Origin: Ignelater luminosus | Taxonomy: Eukaryota > Arthropoda > Insecta > Coleoptera > Elateridae | Length of the DNA stretch: 64,000 nucleotides | Reading direction: 5' to 3' | Assembly: GCA_011009095.1 (NCBI GenBank) | Contig: VTPC01089976.1 | Location: 318,931-382,930 of the forward strand | In this document: piece by piece, positions 23,801 through 33,980 of the stretch | Numbering within the stretch: the first letter of the stretch is position 1 | Layout of the letters: the number at the start of each line of letters is the position of its first letter | Made by a program: the position numbers and the translations under genes | The notes under the pieces: model-generated | The model's input: the letters and a program-made list of their open reading frames with translations, nothing else | Told to the model about the DNA's origin: nothing | Databases searched by the model: none

Positions 23801-25092
23801 AATACTATGGAGCTGTTTTGAACCAGAACGTGAATGATGTCATCATTTCTGCACGAAAATGCACCGTTTCAAAGCAGTTTCAAACCACAGCGTCTCCAAA
23901 AGATGCCTCTCAGTTTGGAGTATAAACAATTTATAATCTAACCTAACATTTCTACACCTTTCATCTGGCGGCTGTCAAATTAAAATTTGATGAATTGTTA
24001 AGTATTTAGCAAATATCTTGCAGCTCTCAATTTTATTTATACTCCACACTAGATAACTTTGAAGCTATGACATTACGTGCGGATCCCGAATTAAATTGTA
24101 CTAGAGATTTTGTGTAGATTTGGCTTGTATTGATTTGGTTTTCATTATTATCAACATTGCATGAATGGTGTATAGTACCATAAATAACTATTTGTTATAA
24201 TTATGTTATAATTAACATTAAACAAACTTATTCAAACATGTCATTTCTTTTTTTTACAGCAAGTGATGGTAGCGAAGACTCATCATTAGATTCACAGTTA
24301 ATAAAAACACCTGCTCGAGCTGCATCATTTCATGGAAGTGCAACCCCAACACCAACACAAAACTTCCATCGTAGTGTATCTACCGGTTGCAATACATCAA
24401 AGAAATGCAACAGTTTAAATTCAGAAAAATGGACAAGTGCTGAGGGTTACTTCAATCAATCGAAAATGACAGATAGTTTGAATAGTTTAAACAATGGAAG
24501 AGCATCATTAGCTAGATTGCGTAGCCAAAATGCTGGTATGGTATTAGCTAAAGCTCGACTGTTTGATGGACTAATAGATTCTGACAATTCCACTAATTCT
24601 GAAAACTCTTCAATGTTTCTTTCAAAGACTAAAGTAGAAAATAAAATTGGTACAACAAGAAGTGTTGAAAAAGTTTCAAACAGGATTAGGAGTTTGAAAT
24701 ATGATGATAAACGTTTGGGCAGGCAAAGTAATTCGCCAAAGAAAAGGTACTTAAGAAGCCCCCGACAAAATTATAATATGATTGTTTCTACTCCACTTCA
24801 ACCAAGTTTAGATGAAAAGGAAAATCAAATACAAGCTGATAATTTTAGTAACGTAGACTTTTTAGGTAGTGCAGAAAAAGTACAAGTTGCTGCATTGAAA
24901 GACTGCAATCGTATAGACATATCAGATCATCGTTTAAAGACTGTTTCTCCTGGTTATGTCACACCAAAAGGAATGCCACAACTCAAACGATCTCTTACTG
25001 TTAGATCACCTAAGCGACCATACAAGACACCATTGCGAAATGAAAATAAACAAACGCCTTTGAAAATCCTGACTGCGTCAAAGGTATACTAA
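20839..25092 (+). CDS. ARHGAP11A: Rho GTPase-activating protein of the ARHGAP11A type, ten exons
   Basis: Exons: 20839-20949, 21010-21204, 21435-21662, 21730-21879, 21935-22085, 22144-22300, 22357-22422, 22480-22530, 22589-23358, 24260-25092. All have GT-AG borders and consistent phases, giving 903 residues. The RhoGAP domain covers about residues 60-260: ETEGLFRKGGSK holds the arginine finger (about R90), then FFRELPEPLFP and NKMDSYNLSVIIGPTIF. After the domain come the basic KRKKKRRSGSL and a segment like ARHGAP11A (SPVLVTPDLL, AKKRKLEGGGF, STPISVNP), which separates it from other RhoGAPs. The long tail is Ser/Lys-rich with SP/TP sites, as in the mitotic RhoA-GAP of vertebrates. Introns are mostly 55-230 bases; the last is 901. 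The 58-base intron at 22086 is at the short limit. RhoA inactivation in dividing or migrating cells is the known family role. Confidence 0.92.
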
Positions 25093-26150
25093 TAAATTAA
25101 AATGACGATAGTGCTTTTATTATTTTATAGTTAATATTTTTATATTGGTTTTTTATTATTTGTATGTTAATAGATAAGATATTGTGTTAAATGTTTATGT
25201 TAAAGATTCCAACTTTTAGCTTTATACTTTTGTCTCGTGTACTATTTAATCGCTGTACTATTGATAGAAAATTGTATTTATATTATAGTCATTATAAATG
25301 TTATTGATTTTTTATTAGGAATAGGCTAATTAATGTTTGAAATACAATTTTTAAATTTAGCAATAAATCTTTTGTAAAGATGTTATTGTTATATGAGATG
25401 TCTAAATTTGAATCTTATCACAATAATAAACTTTATCATAACTATTTGCATTTATTTAATGAATGCCTCTCGACTGTAGAATCAAAAGTGTTCAGTATAA
25501 TGTTGTAGTTTTATTTTCAGTATGTAAAAATAAAAGTACACAAGCTTTTTATTTAGGTTTTTATTCTTTTAAATAAAGTTTGTTATTTAAAATGCTGCAT
25601 TTTTAATTTGCACAGTTAGCTTGTTCAAAATGAAAAAATTAACAACTCTTTTATAAAGGCATGGATTTTGCAGATACCAATCATAAAACAGTCTGCACTT
25701 GCAAACTAAAATCCAAACATATGAACACAATTTATCTTGTTGATACACAACCAAAAGGCACTGTATAAATATGTACTTGTCCATTTCCTATTTTAGCAAA
25801 CCATCAGAAGAGATCATCAATGCACAATACTACATGTAACCAACAAATACAAAGTAAAGTAATATTAAAGTTTTTAAATTCTTAATTAGTGTCAAGGATA
25901 AAACACGCAATCTTCAAACTTAAACTGCATTTTCTGCAACTGTACAGTGAGTTTGTTCAAACAGGGCCTAGCCTGTATTTTCGTTAATATCCATGATAGA
26001 ACAAGAAACCTTGAATAAAAGAAGAATGATGCAAATTAGCCAATTAGATGTTAAACATGAAATTTTGATACTGTGTTTTCCCACTAAAAATAGAATAGAT
26101 AGAAAATTTTCTGTTCTTTGTGGGTATGTAAAAATATAGTCTTGCATGAC
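25093..26150 (+). other. ARHGAP11A 3' untranslated region and spacer
   Basis: AT-rich sequence after the stop codon. AATAAA signals are present, for example at 25425-25430. A 65-codon minus-strand frame at 25587-25784 has no recognisable content. No further gene is seen. Confidence 0.45.
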
Positions 26151-26152
26151 AA

Positions 26153-26846
26153 AATTTCCGAGATAAACAAATGTTTATTGAACAAGGTTAATATTATCAA
26201 TAACAAAACAAACAGTAGACATTGGAAATTCTACAATTATCTAGAAGATATACCACTGGCGATTAGGCATGAACTATGATTTCAACAGGATGGGGCCCGT
26301 CTCCATTATGAAAAAAGTGCTGGAACATTTTAAATTTCAAATATGGAAATCAGTAAGTAGCAAATGTTGGCCTTATCCTTTGGCAGGCTAGGTAACTTGG
26401 CTTATCAATTAATTCTAGATTTCTTTATCTGAGAATCTATCAAGCAACAAGTTTAGGCTACTCTTCTGGCAAATCTGGAGAGTTGAATAGGCCAGGCATG
26501 CCAAAAAATAATTCCTAGCATGTTACTTTCAGCACATATAGTTGAACTGTATATTGCAAATAATTGAGCATAAACTTGTCTGATACATCCTCATACAAAA
26601 ATTTCTAGAACTGGCAAGTCAGATGACTTAGCTGCCCAAGTGATAGGGTCACTATTTTTTGCTATCCAGTTATTTCCAAATTTGAAGTTTAAGATGTTCC
26701 GAGCATTTCTTCCTTTGTGAGGAAGGATGTTAAAACCATAGTTCATGCCTAATCTCCAGTGAGATATCTTCTAAATAATTGTAAAATTTACAATGTCTAC
26801 TATTGGTTTTGTTCAATAAATATTCATTTATCTTGGAATTTCTGTT
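26153..26846. repeat. Foldback repeat of two opposed Tc1-like transposase fragments
   Basis: The arms 26153-26292 and about 26725-26846 are imperfect inverted copies, with AACATTTATTGAACAA-like, GTAGACATTG, TTAGAAGATAT and TTAGGCATGAACTATG motifs on both. Just past the left arm the plus strand encodes FQQDGARLHYE, the QQDGA-H catalytic-region motif of IS630/Tc1/mariner transposases. Inside the right arm the minus strand encodes NWIAKNSDPITWAAKSSDL (about 26610-26670), a degenerate form of the NWIGRGGPI-WPPRSPDL motif that follows in such proteins. So two copies face each other. Stops and frameshifts make both inactive. Confidence 0.7.
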
Positions 26847-27036
26847 ATCTAAGACTAACTATGATATTCTTACATATCCAGAAAGAGATCCTCTGTTTAA
26901 CAGAAAAACAAAAAATGTATTATTCCATTTAAAAAAAAAAAAGTTTCTACCGCTCCCTAGTGGAAAATCACAATATTGAGATTTCATGTTTACCATTGCA
27001 TTATCCATCTTTTATCCAGGGTTTTCTACTTGATTG

Positions 27037-27276
27037 CACTGAAATATAATAATACTGGAAGGGGCGCTGTGGTAGGAAATGCGATCCAACAGAGAAACGA
27101 AGCAAAGGGTTCGCCTGTCTTTGTTGTACATGCTGCTCTGTATTGTACAGCATGTGGAAAGACTCCTACTGTGTTTGCGCAAACGGAGACAGGTGGTCCC
27201 TTTGGTATCAGTCTGTCTCGGAACACTTTCCACTCTACAATAGACGAGCCCCTTCCAGTATTATTATATTTCAGTG
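27037..27276. mobile_element. GC-richer 240 bp MITE with ~29 bp inverted repeats
   Basis: The ends CACTGAAATATAATAATACT and its exact inverse are perfect for about 29 bases, through to GGAAGGGGC. Flanks CTTGATTG (27029-27036) and CTCTATTG (27277-27284) agree at six of eight positions, which could be a worn hAT duplication. The interior is clearly richer in GC than its neighbours and holds a further short inverted pair (ACATGCTG/CAGCATGT). Several open frames cross it on both strands, a by-product of the GC-richer palindromic sequence. Confidence 0.8.
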
Positions 27277-27924
27277 CTCTATTGTGGATACTAACAAAGA
27301 TACAGAATTGGCCCTGTTTGAACAAACGCACTGTATATCTTTGGAGCAAACATTGAAATCGCTCTTTGAATGAAAAAACTGAGCAGAATGCATTCAGATA
27401 AAACAAACTTTGACAAGCATTTACTTGAACATCCGATACACAGTAATTTCATATTTTAATTATGGTTTATAGTATGAAAACAAACCATCACTTATAAATA
27501 ATGAATGATTCAAAAATCTAGAAATCAAAGTGATCCTGAGCAATACATCTTAGATAGTGATTTTCAGAATGACAGTACGGAATTATTTTATAACACTTGA
27601 TTTCAATACTTTTGAAACATTAAATGCCTTCAATTTCTTTTTGCTTCTGTAGTAAATTTAACCCAAGATACAAGTTTTGGTTTTCAATCAAGGCTCTTAT
27701 TATTTCCTTAGAAACCATCTACAAGGTGTTTTTTTATTGTTTTCTTAGTGACAATAATGAATTGTCTTGATAATGAAGGCAATTGAACTCATTTCAGGTG
27801 AAATCTGCTATATATTTTAAGTATATAATAATCGGTTCACAATCTTTATTAAATAATAAGTAATTAAAACTTCTTAAATGATCATTATAATGTGATGATT
27901 TGCTTATAGTAAAAAACATCTTAA

Positions 27925-28854
27925 AGGGGATCACAACACAAAAATCGTAATTTATTTTTTAACATATTTTTGTAGGACATTGAAATGGAATTCGAATGGT
28001 CTAAGTCCCGTTTTGATACCTGGAATAGTTAGATCAATATTGCTGTTTAAAGATTTGAGTGTGACGTCAAAGTGCAAGATGGTTGTGTTGTGTCTATCTG
28101 CAGCATTGTATCAGGAACCAATTTATTGCACTCTTAGATCAAATTACTTGTTGCAACAAATACATGTTAATTCTGTTATATTATGGGGATTCTTTCGGTA
28201 AGCATTTAAGACTGATACCATAAACATATAAGGACAAAATATTCATATTTTAAATCTTCAAGTTTTTGTTGTGTAACCGAGTGCTCACAATTTTCAAAGC
28301 TAATCTTACTCGTAAGTAAAGACCTACTGCAGTAGGCTAGGCATATAATCTTGGTTTAAAAACAAAAATCCATTTTAAGAAACAATTGCTAACTGCAGAA
28401 AATGTTTTAAACAAAACTTGGCACTATGTACTACCTATATAAACAATTCACTGTGTGATAAATTCATGGACATTTGCAGCAATCTAGCCACATAGCAAAT
28501 CATTTTGGGGAATGATTCCTGTTTGGAAATTTATAAAAAATATTCCCCTTTCTCAACTGTTTTTATTCTTTGAACTATTTCTACAACTGTACACTCTACA
28601 AGCAGGCACTTTTAAATTAAGTTTAAAACGTAATCTAAAAACTGCTTGTAAAAATACCAGCAAATGTGAATGCAATGCATATAAAAGTTGAGTGTCTCTC
28701 ACGGCCAGTCTGCACTTTGACATCACACACATTTAGGTTATTGCTCATAACTTCCTTATCATAACAGATAAATTTCCGAAAAATTACACACAAGTATATA
28801 AATACCTGAAAACTTCAATTTGAGACAAACTTGTTTTTTATATTATGATCCTCT
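27925..28854. mobile_element. piggyBac-like MITE flanked by TTAA
   Basis: Starts AGGGGATCACAACAC after TTAA (27921-27924) and ends ATTATGATCCTCT before TTAA (28855-28858). The inverted ends match at most of 15 positions. TTAA duplication is the hallmark of piggyBac insertion. Further inside, GTGACGTCAAAGTGCA (about 28060) pairs with TGCACTTTGACATCAC (about 28710), so the inverted similarity extends inward in patches. The plus frame at 27980-28201 crosses the left arm and looks like chance. Confidence 0.75.
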
Positions 28855-29126
28855 TTAAAAACTTAAAATGATCTAATTTTACAGAATAGAATAGATTCTT
28901 GTTCATATTAAAAGAATTAGTAAATCATAATAACAAATTTTAATTGATGAAATACAAAATTATAAGATTACAAACTAATACTAATTAATAATGATTAACA
29001 ATTAAACTGTAGTATAACACTATTTACAACTCTACATAATTTACCCATACAGCACAAACGTTCCATACATGTTCCTGAAATGTTATATAAAGATATCAGA
29101 AAGTCTGAAACGTGCTGCATGGGTAA

Positions 29127-29871
29127 CTAAATGCTGCCACATTTTCTACACACATTGTGTTTATAAAATACACCTGCATGACTCGAATTTCTCACTCTTT
29201 TCCATGCCCAGTGTGAAGATCTTTTCATAATATCTTTACACATTTCTTGCGTAACATTGCAGTCAAACCTCATCCTTTGAAATAGAGCAAAGCGATCTTT
29301 TAGAAATCGAACATAGTACTCTTTTATCAACTGCTTGTTTGGTCCCAGATAGTTGTCTATTATATCATCTTTAAAATCTTCAATATCTTCTTGCATATCA
29401 TGTGCTAAATATCTATAGCAAAATGAAGTTTATGAATTAACTTTATTTCTTATATTATACTGTACTTTACAATGATACATAAAAATTCTTTCTGTTATAT
29501 TCTTTTCTGTCTAAATTGGCCTTTCTAAAGAATATAAATACTGTTGCTAATAAATATTTGTCTGCTATCATTTTACATCGATCATGTTTTAAGAAATCTT
29601 TTATTCTTGGTTGATCTGGAAAATAATTTTAAAAATAAATAAATTGGTAAACAAAATTTTTTTATTGTTATTTACCCAATAACTGTAAGAATTGTTTATA
29701 ACTTTCATTAAAATTCATTATTGGATAAGATATTTCAGAATTTATATTTATGCATCCTTTCAAAAGTCGGCTTTGAACGTACAAGTTCGGTGCTCTATTG
29801 TTAACCAACCAATAACCTCCACGCGTTGTTGTTATTACCAGGGGTTCGTTCAGAAATATAGCACAGATCAT
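29127..29871 (-). CDS. Speedy/RINGO-type cyclin-like CDK activator, three exons
   Basis: Exons are 29871 (or 29718)-29676, 29615-29471 and 29412-29127 with GT-AG borders. From the ATG at 29718 the product is 157 residues; the frame is open to an earlier ATG at 29871, giving 208. The sequence reads FLQLLDQPRIKDFLKHD, then CKMIADKYLLATVFIFF, RKANLDRKEYNRKNFYVSLY and LAHDMQEDIEDFKDD, then LIKEYYVRFLKDRFALFQRM and SSHWAWKRVRNSSHAGVFY. This follows the Speedy/RINGO box of vertebrate SPDYA closely (DKYLLAM-YF-RA; NFF-ALYLAND-EED; W-R-R--HHSGA). These proteins bind and activate CDK1/CDK2 without T-loop phosphorylation in meiosis and G1/S. A C-terminal NVCRKCGSI adds a CxxC. The start is uncertain. 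I know the family mainly from vertebrates, so the gene is notable here. Confidence 0.85.
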
Positions 29872-30000
29872 CGTTCATTCTGAAGTGCCACTCTAAAATG
29901 AAGTGAAATGAACTGCCAGTTCACCATGCATAGACGTTTATAAAAATTAAATCGGGCTGATCCATTAATCTGATTAGTCAAAATAACAATGTATCTGAGT
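29872..30000. other. Upstream region of the RINGO-like gene
   Basis: Short spacer. GTTCATTCTGAAGTG- and CAGTTCAC-type motifs occur, but no convincing core promoter was seen. Confidence 0.25.
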
Positions 30001-30585
30001 CGGGGACTAGAATCCATTTGAAATAGGAGACTATAACGTTTCCAGAACCGGTTCTCTCTATGCAGTTTAAAAACATGGGTTGAGGTTCTAGCTCTAGGTC
30101 TATGTCATTTGAAAATAAAGATTCCGATTTCTTTGGATTTCTGTGGGTTTTCACATTAAAACACATGTTTAATTGCAGAGCTAGAATTCTGAAACTTTTT
30201 TAGCGTAAAAAAATAGAATAAGGAGTTTAGTGACTAATCTCAAAATTAAGAAAAATTTATAAAATTTGGACAGTCGATTCTTCTATGGAGTATGCGTTTC
30301 TCCACCGGTTTTATTAAGTTTGTCTACTTCATTCTCGAGATATTGCAACTCAAAGTCAGCATCTTACGCATAGGTGTTTATGGTAGCCATTATAACTAAG
30401 AGTAATTTTTCATGTAAAGCAATATAAAAAAACATGTCAATGTAGAATTAACATATTTAAAATAGAAGGATGTGTTTGTTGTTAACCTGGCAATGACAAT
30501 ATTAATCGTATTTAAAGCACGGGACTCTTTCCTCCACCACGCAATCCAAAAAATCACTCATAAAACGTTTAGGTTTAGATGTATA

Positions 30586-31833
30586 CCTATGAAATGAGAC
30601 TTTTTTTTCAATTTTAAACGTTTATTAACAAAAAATGGTTACAAATTTAATCTTCAAAATAATAGCCATCGCTAGCGACACATTTTACCCATCTCTCGGG
30701 CAATTTGTGAATGCCGCGCCAAAAAAATTGGCCTTCTTTGGCCGCAAACCAATCATCGAGCCATTTTTTGGCTTCTTCGTGAGAATTGAAGCGCTGCTCG
30801 GAAAGTGCGTGGCCCATCGATGCAAACAAATGATAATCGGAAGGCGCCAAGTCTGGTGAGTAAGCCGCATGCACCAGCGGTTCCCAATCGTACGTCTCCA
30901 CCAATTCCCGGGTCGCTCTTGTTCGATGTGGTGGTGCATTGTCATCAAGAAAAATTACTTTGTGACGCCGATCGGCATATTCTGGGCGTTTTCGGTGTAT
31001 AGCGCTGTTCAAATCGGCCAATTGTCGTTGGTAGCGTGCACTGTCAACTGTTTCACCTGGTTTTAATAGCTCGTACCAAATCATACCATGCTGATCCCAG
31101 AAAACACACAGCATTGCCTTGCGGCCGAAGCGATTTGGTTTGGCCGTTGATTTTGGCTTGTGGCCGGGCGGACCATACGATCGTTTACGCTTGGGATTGG
31201 AGAAATACACCCGTAACGATTCGATGCAAAAAAGACTTCCTTTTGAACCGGGAGAGCAGCATTTCACAAGTGGTTTTTCGGTTCTCTTGCTGCCTTTCAG
31301 TCAGTTCATGCGGCACCCATCTTCCGACCTTTAAAATCATGCCCATGTCTTTCAAACGTTTGCAAATGGTTTTTTGGGTCACTCCCAACTGCTCTGCCAT
31401 CATTTCTTGCGTTTGACCATCATCTTCATTCAACAATGCTTGCAATTCGGTGTCCTCAAACTTTTTCGGTGGCCGGCCACGTTCCTCGTTCTCCACGCTA
31501 AAATCACCACTTCGGAATTTTTCAAACCACCTGAAGCACTGTGCTCTGCTTAGAGCATGTCCACCGTAAGCTTCTATAAGCATTTGATGAGCTTGAGAAG
31601 CGTTTTTCTTCAATTGATAACAGAAAATCAACGATGTCCGCAAATCGTAGTTTGAAGGCACGAAATTCGACATTTTTAAGAGCGAAAAAAATGCGTTGTT
31701 GTATGAAACATCACAAACAATGAATTGAATATTGGTGACAGATGACAGACGAAAAAAATAAGACATTTGGGACAGTTTAAAAATACTCCTAGCGACATCT
31801 GTGGTCTAATAGCTAAAAGTCTCATTTCATAGG
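30586..31833 (-). mobile_element. mariner element with intact inverted repeats
   Basis: Inverted ends CCTATGAAATGAGACTTTT (from 30586) and AAAAGTCTCATTTCATAGG (to 31833) are perfect over 19 bases. Both are bordered by TATA, consistent with a TA target duplication at a TA site. The 1248 bp length is that of a full mariner. GC content is visibly higher than in the surrounding DNA, which suggests recent arrival. It lies inside the older hAT-like copy and is therefore younger. Its transposase is damaged (see the next entry). Confidence 0.93.
30647..31673 (-). pseudogene. mariner transposase lacking the first catalytic aspartate
   Basis: The minus-strand ATG at 31673 starts MSNFVPSNYDLRTSLIFCY. 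Then come the helix-turn-helix region (RAQCFRWFEKFRSGDFSVE), LGVTQKTICKRLKDMG, WVPHEL and LHRIVTG. Immediately after RIVTG, where the family has DEKW with the first catalytic Asp, roughly ten bases are missing: the frame shifts and the DEKW codons are gone. The other frame continues YFSNPKRKRSYGPPGHKP, then VIFLDDNAPPH (second Asp) and YSPDLAPSDYHLF (third Asp, D34D spacing), ending near SDGYYFED (30647). Everything except that small deletion looks intact, so the loss of activity is recent. About 340 residues equals the usual mariner length. Confidence 0.92.
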
Positions 31834-32395
31834 TATACACCTGGTAGAATAATCATAGTTTCACGAACACCACTAAACCAAAATTTGGAACCGAAAAGAA
31901 CCGGTTCGTGCTATAAATTATATAAGAGTTTTGATTCCGGTTGATTTGACAATGACAGGGATCGAAATCGAAATCTGAAAGAACCCGAATCGGAAACGGA
32001 ATCGATAATATTTTAGGAAGCATAATCGGAAACATTAAAAACAAAAACAGTGCAACTAAAAAGGATTTATTAATACCCAAATTATAGTATCAGAATCAGA
32101 ATTAAAGAATCGGAATTGGAAACGGAATTAAATCATTTACACCGGTTCTAAAACCTATTTATAAAAGTATTAAATGTATTTGTTATTAGGAAGGACCGGA
32201 GTTGTCATTATTTCAAGATGACATTTTACCATAACAGGACTGCCATATTTAATTACGGACCGGCCGGTAGTGGTTTAAGACGACTAACCAATCAATGTAC
32301 TTATAGTGAAAGAACAACTAAAAGATGGACTTATTTGAAATTTTGATCTATAGTTCTGTGAGAGTCCTGCCTTAATAATATCCTAGGCTACAGAT

Positions 32396-33252
32396 CAGGG
32401 ACTAGAACCCTTTTGAAATAAGGGTTCCGGTTTCGGTTCTACTTAGTTTAAAAATATAGGTTTAGGTTTCGGTTCCGGTTTTATGTGGTTTAAAAATAAA
32501 GGTTCCGATTCTGGTTCCAGAATTTTTTTGGGTTCCATAAGGGTTCAAATAAAAAAGTATGTTTAATTGCAAAACTAAAATTTTAAAACTCTTTTAGCAT
32601 ATATTAAGACAGATTATTATACATTGAAGAACCAAGATTACATAATTCAAATTTTTGTTGCAACAGTCGCTAATTTCAACGTTAAATGCAATTTTTAAAT
32701 AGGATAATCATAGTCTCATTTATTATTTTCAAAATTTTGTTTTTTACCGGTTTTGTTTTACAGTTACTTCCAAACTTAAATTAAGGTATTTTGAATGGAG
32801 TGAGACAGTAATACAAAATTAATACCAAGCAAGATGCTGCAAAGGGAAAAATTAGATTTTTAATAATTATCGGATAGATTGTTCCAATAAACATGGACCA
32901 GTTGTTATCTTGTTATCTTTGTTTATTTTGCTGGTCAATTAAGTTGTGTGACTGTAAGGTGTAACACAAGCTGAATCAGTGCGCTCGGAGCCAGTGTAGG
33001 TAAAATAGTACATCATTAAGTAGTGAGTACTACACCGCAAACACCAAATAGCAAATTTTATAAAAGAATGATACAAAGAAAGTCATGGAACCGAAATTTG
33101 AAACCGAAAAAAACCGGTTTCTACTGCAAATTGTAAGGGTTCTGGTTCCGGTTCTAAATTTGACAGTGACCACAATAAAGGTTCCGATTCCAGTTCCGGT
33201 TCCATTAAATTCAACCGATTCCGGTTCTTTTGGGTTCCGGTTCTAGTCCCTG
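32396..33252. mobile_element. Non-autonomous hAT element, intact ends
   Basis: Inverted ends CAGGGACTAGAACCC and GGTTCTAGTCCCTG lie inside perfect eight-base duplications CTACAGAT (32388-32395 and 33253-33260). Both halves are full of GGTTCCGGTT-type motifs and their inverse AACCGGAACC, typical subterminal binding repeats of hAT. There is no coding sequence in its 857 bp. Confidence 0.9.
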
Positions 33253-33260
33253 CTACAGAT

Positions 33261-33780
33261 CAACTCTGCTTTCGAACAATCTGTAAAAACACAAATGAGA
33301 GAGGTTGACTCGTCTTGTGTCTGTTGAAAGTTATTTTTTATAGAGTTCCTATGTCAATTATATTATTGTCAAATTCAGCTATTGCATTGAAGCGCTCTAC
33401 GCGTATATCTTAACCAATAGGAAGCTCAGGAGTATCGTGTATGCACCTGTATGCATTAGCGCATGTATACATTAGCCAATAAGAAGCGCAAGAATAGCCT
33501 AGGATAAACAAGAATGCAAGTTATAGCAAAAGGTTGCATTGGTTGCATTCGTTTAACTTATATTATAAATAAACTGTTCATTTGTATAGTGTAACCTGCA
33601 CTGAACAGTCCTGAAATGAATTCTCTTGTTTGGACTTTGGATCTTTTGGAGTGTTCTGTGCAAGTTTTGCAATTACTGCAAAATATGGAAAAACCAGTAG
33701 AAAAGGCAGAGTTATTCGAAGATTGAAAATAGTTTTACAAGTAGTTTTTCTAAATAACAATCTTAATACGCATGCTTAGC
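33261..33780. other. Spacer upstream of SYVN1
   Basis: The spacer contains near-repeats of TATGCA-TTAGC and CCAATAGGAAGC/CCAATAAGAAGC around 33410-33490. A 60-codon minus-strand frame (33578-33760) has no recognisable content. Confidence 0.3.
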
Positions 33781-33791
33781 AATACAAGCAT

Positions 33792-33846
33792 GTTCGTTTG
33801 TCGTCACATCACGTACACCGTTTTTGTACTACGTGTACAAACGAAC
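33792..33846. promoter_or_regulatory. Hairpin just upstream of SYVN1
   Basis: GTTCGTTTGT (33792-33801) pairs with ACAAACGAAC (33837-33846), with an inner ACGTACA/TGTAC-type pair. It lies 135 bases before the SYVN1 start codon, in or next to its promoter or leader. Function unknown. The CACGTA and TACGTG cores resemble bHLH sites, which is only suggestive. Confidence 0.35.
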
Positions 33847-33980
33847 AAACCTTTATATTCTTTGACAGCATTTTGACACATCACGTAAAAAAAAACAAAA
33901 GTCAAAATTGTAGAGTATTTTGTGTGCCACCCAAAAGTAAGTTTGTAAATCCGAAAATAGAGTTAGAATTTTTTAAAACC

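Larger units (their letters stand above)
30001..32155. mobile_element. Old hAT-like non-autonomous copy interrupted by a mariner
   Basis: Starts CGGGGACTAGAATCC, a variant of the CAGGGACTAGAACCC end of the intact copy at 32396-33252. It shares internal motifs with that copy (CACATGTTTAATTGCA-like, TTCCGATTTC, then GAACCGGTT clusters). The copy resumes at about 31838 with GAACCGAAAAGAACCGGTT and GGAAACGGAATCG motifs and ends near ACCGGTTCTAAAACC (about 32141-32155). The right end and target duplication are too worn to define. Confidence 0.6.

Noticed and set aside
27026-27406. Long overlapping open frames on both strands around the MITE at 27037
   Set aside because: They arise from the GC-richer, palindromic MITE; no frame has a domain, and the two strands mirror each other.
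30635-31416. Plus-strand open frames up to 126 codons within the mariner
   Set aside because: Shadows of the minus-strand mariner transposase.
32081-33260. Dense GGTTCCGGTT motifs as a satellite or regulatory array
   Set aside because: Explained as subterminal repeats of the hAT element with a perfect eight-base duplication.
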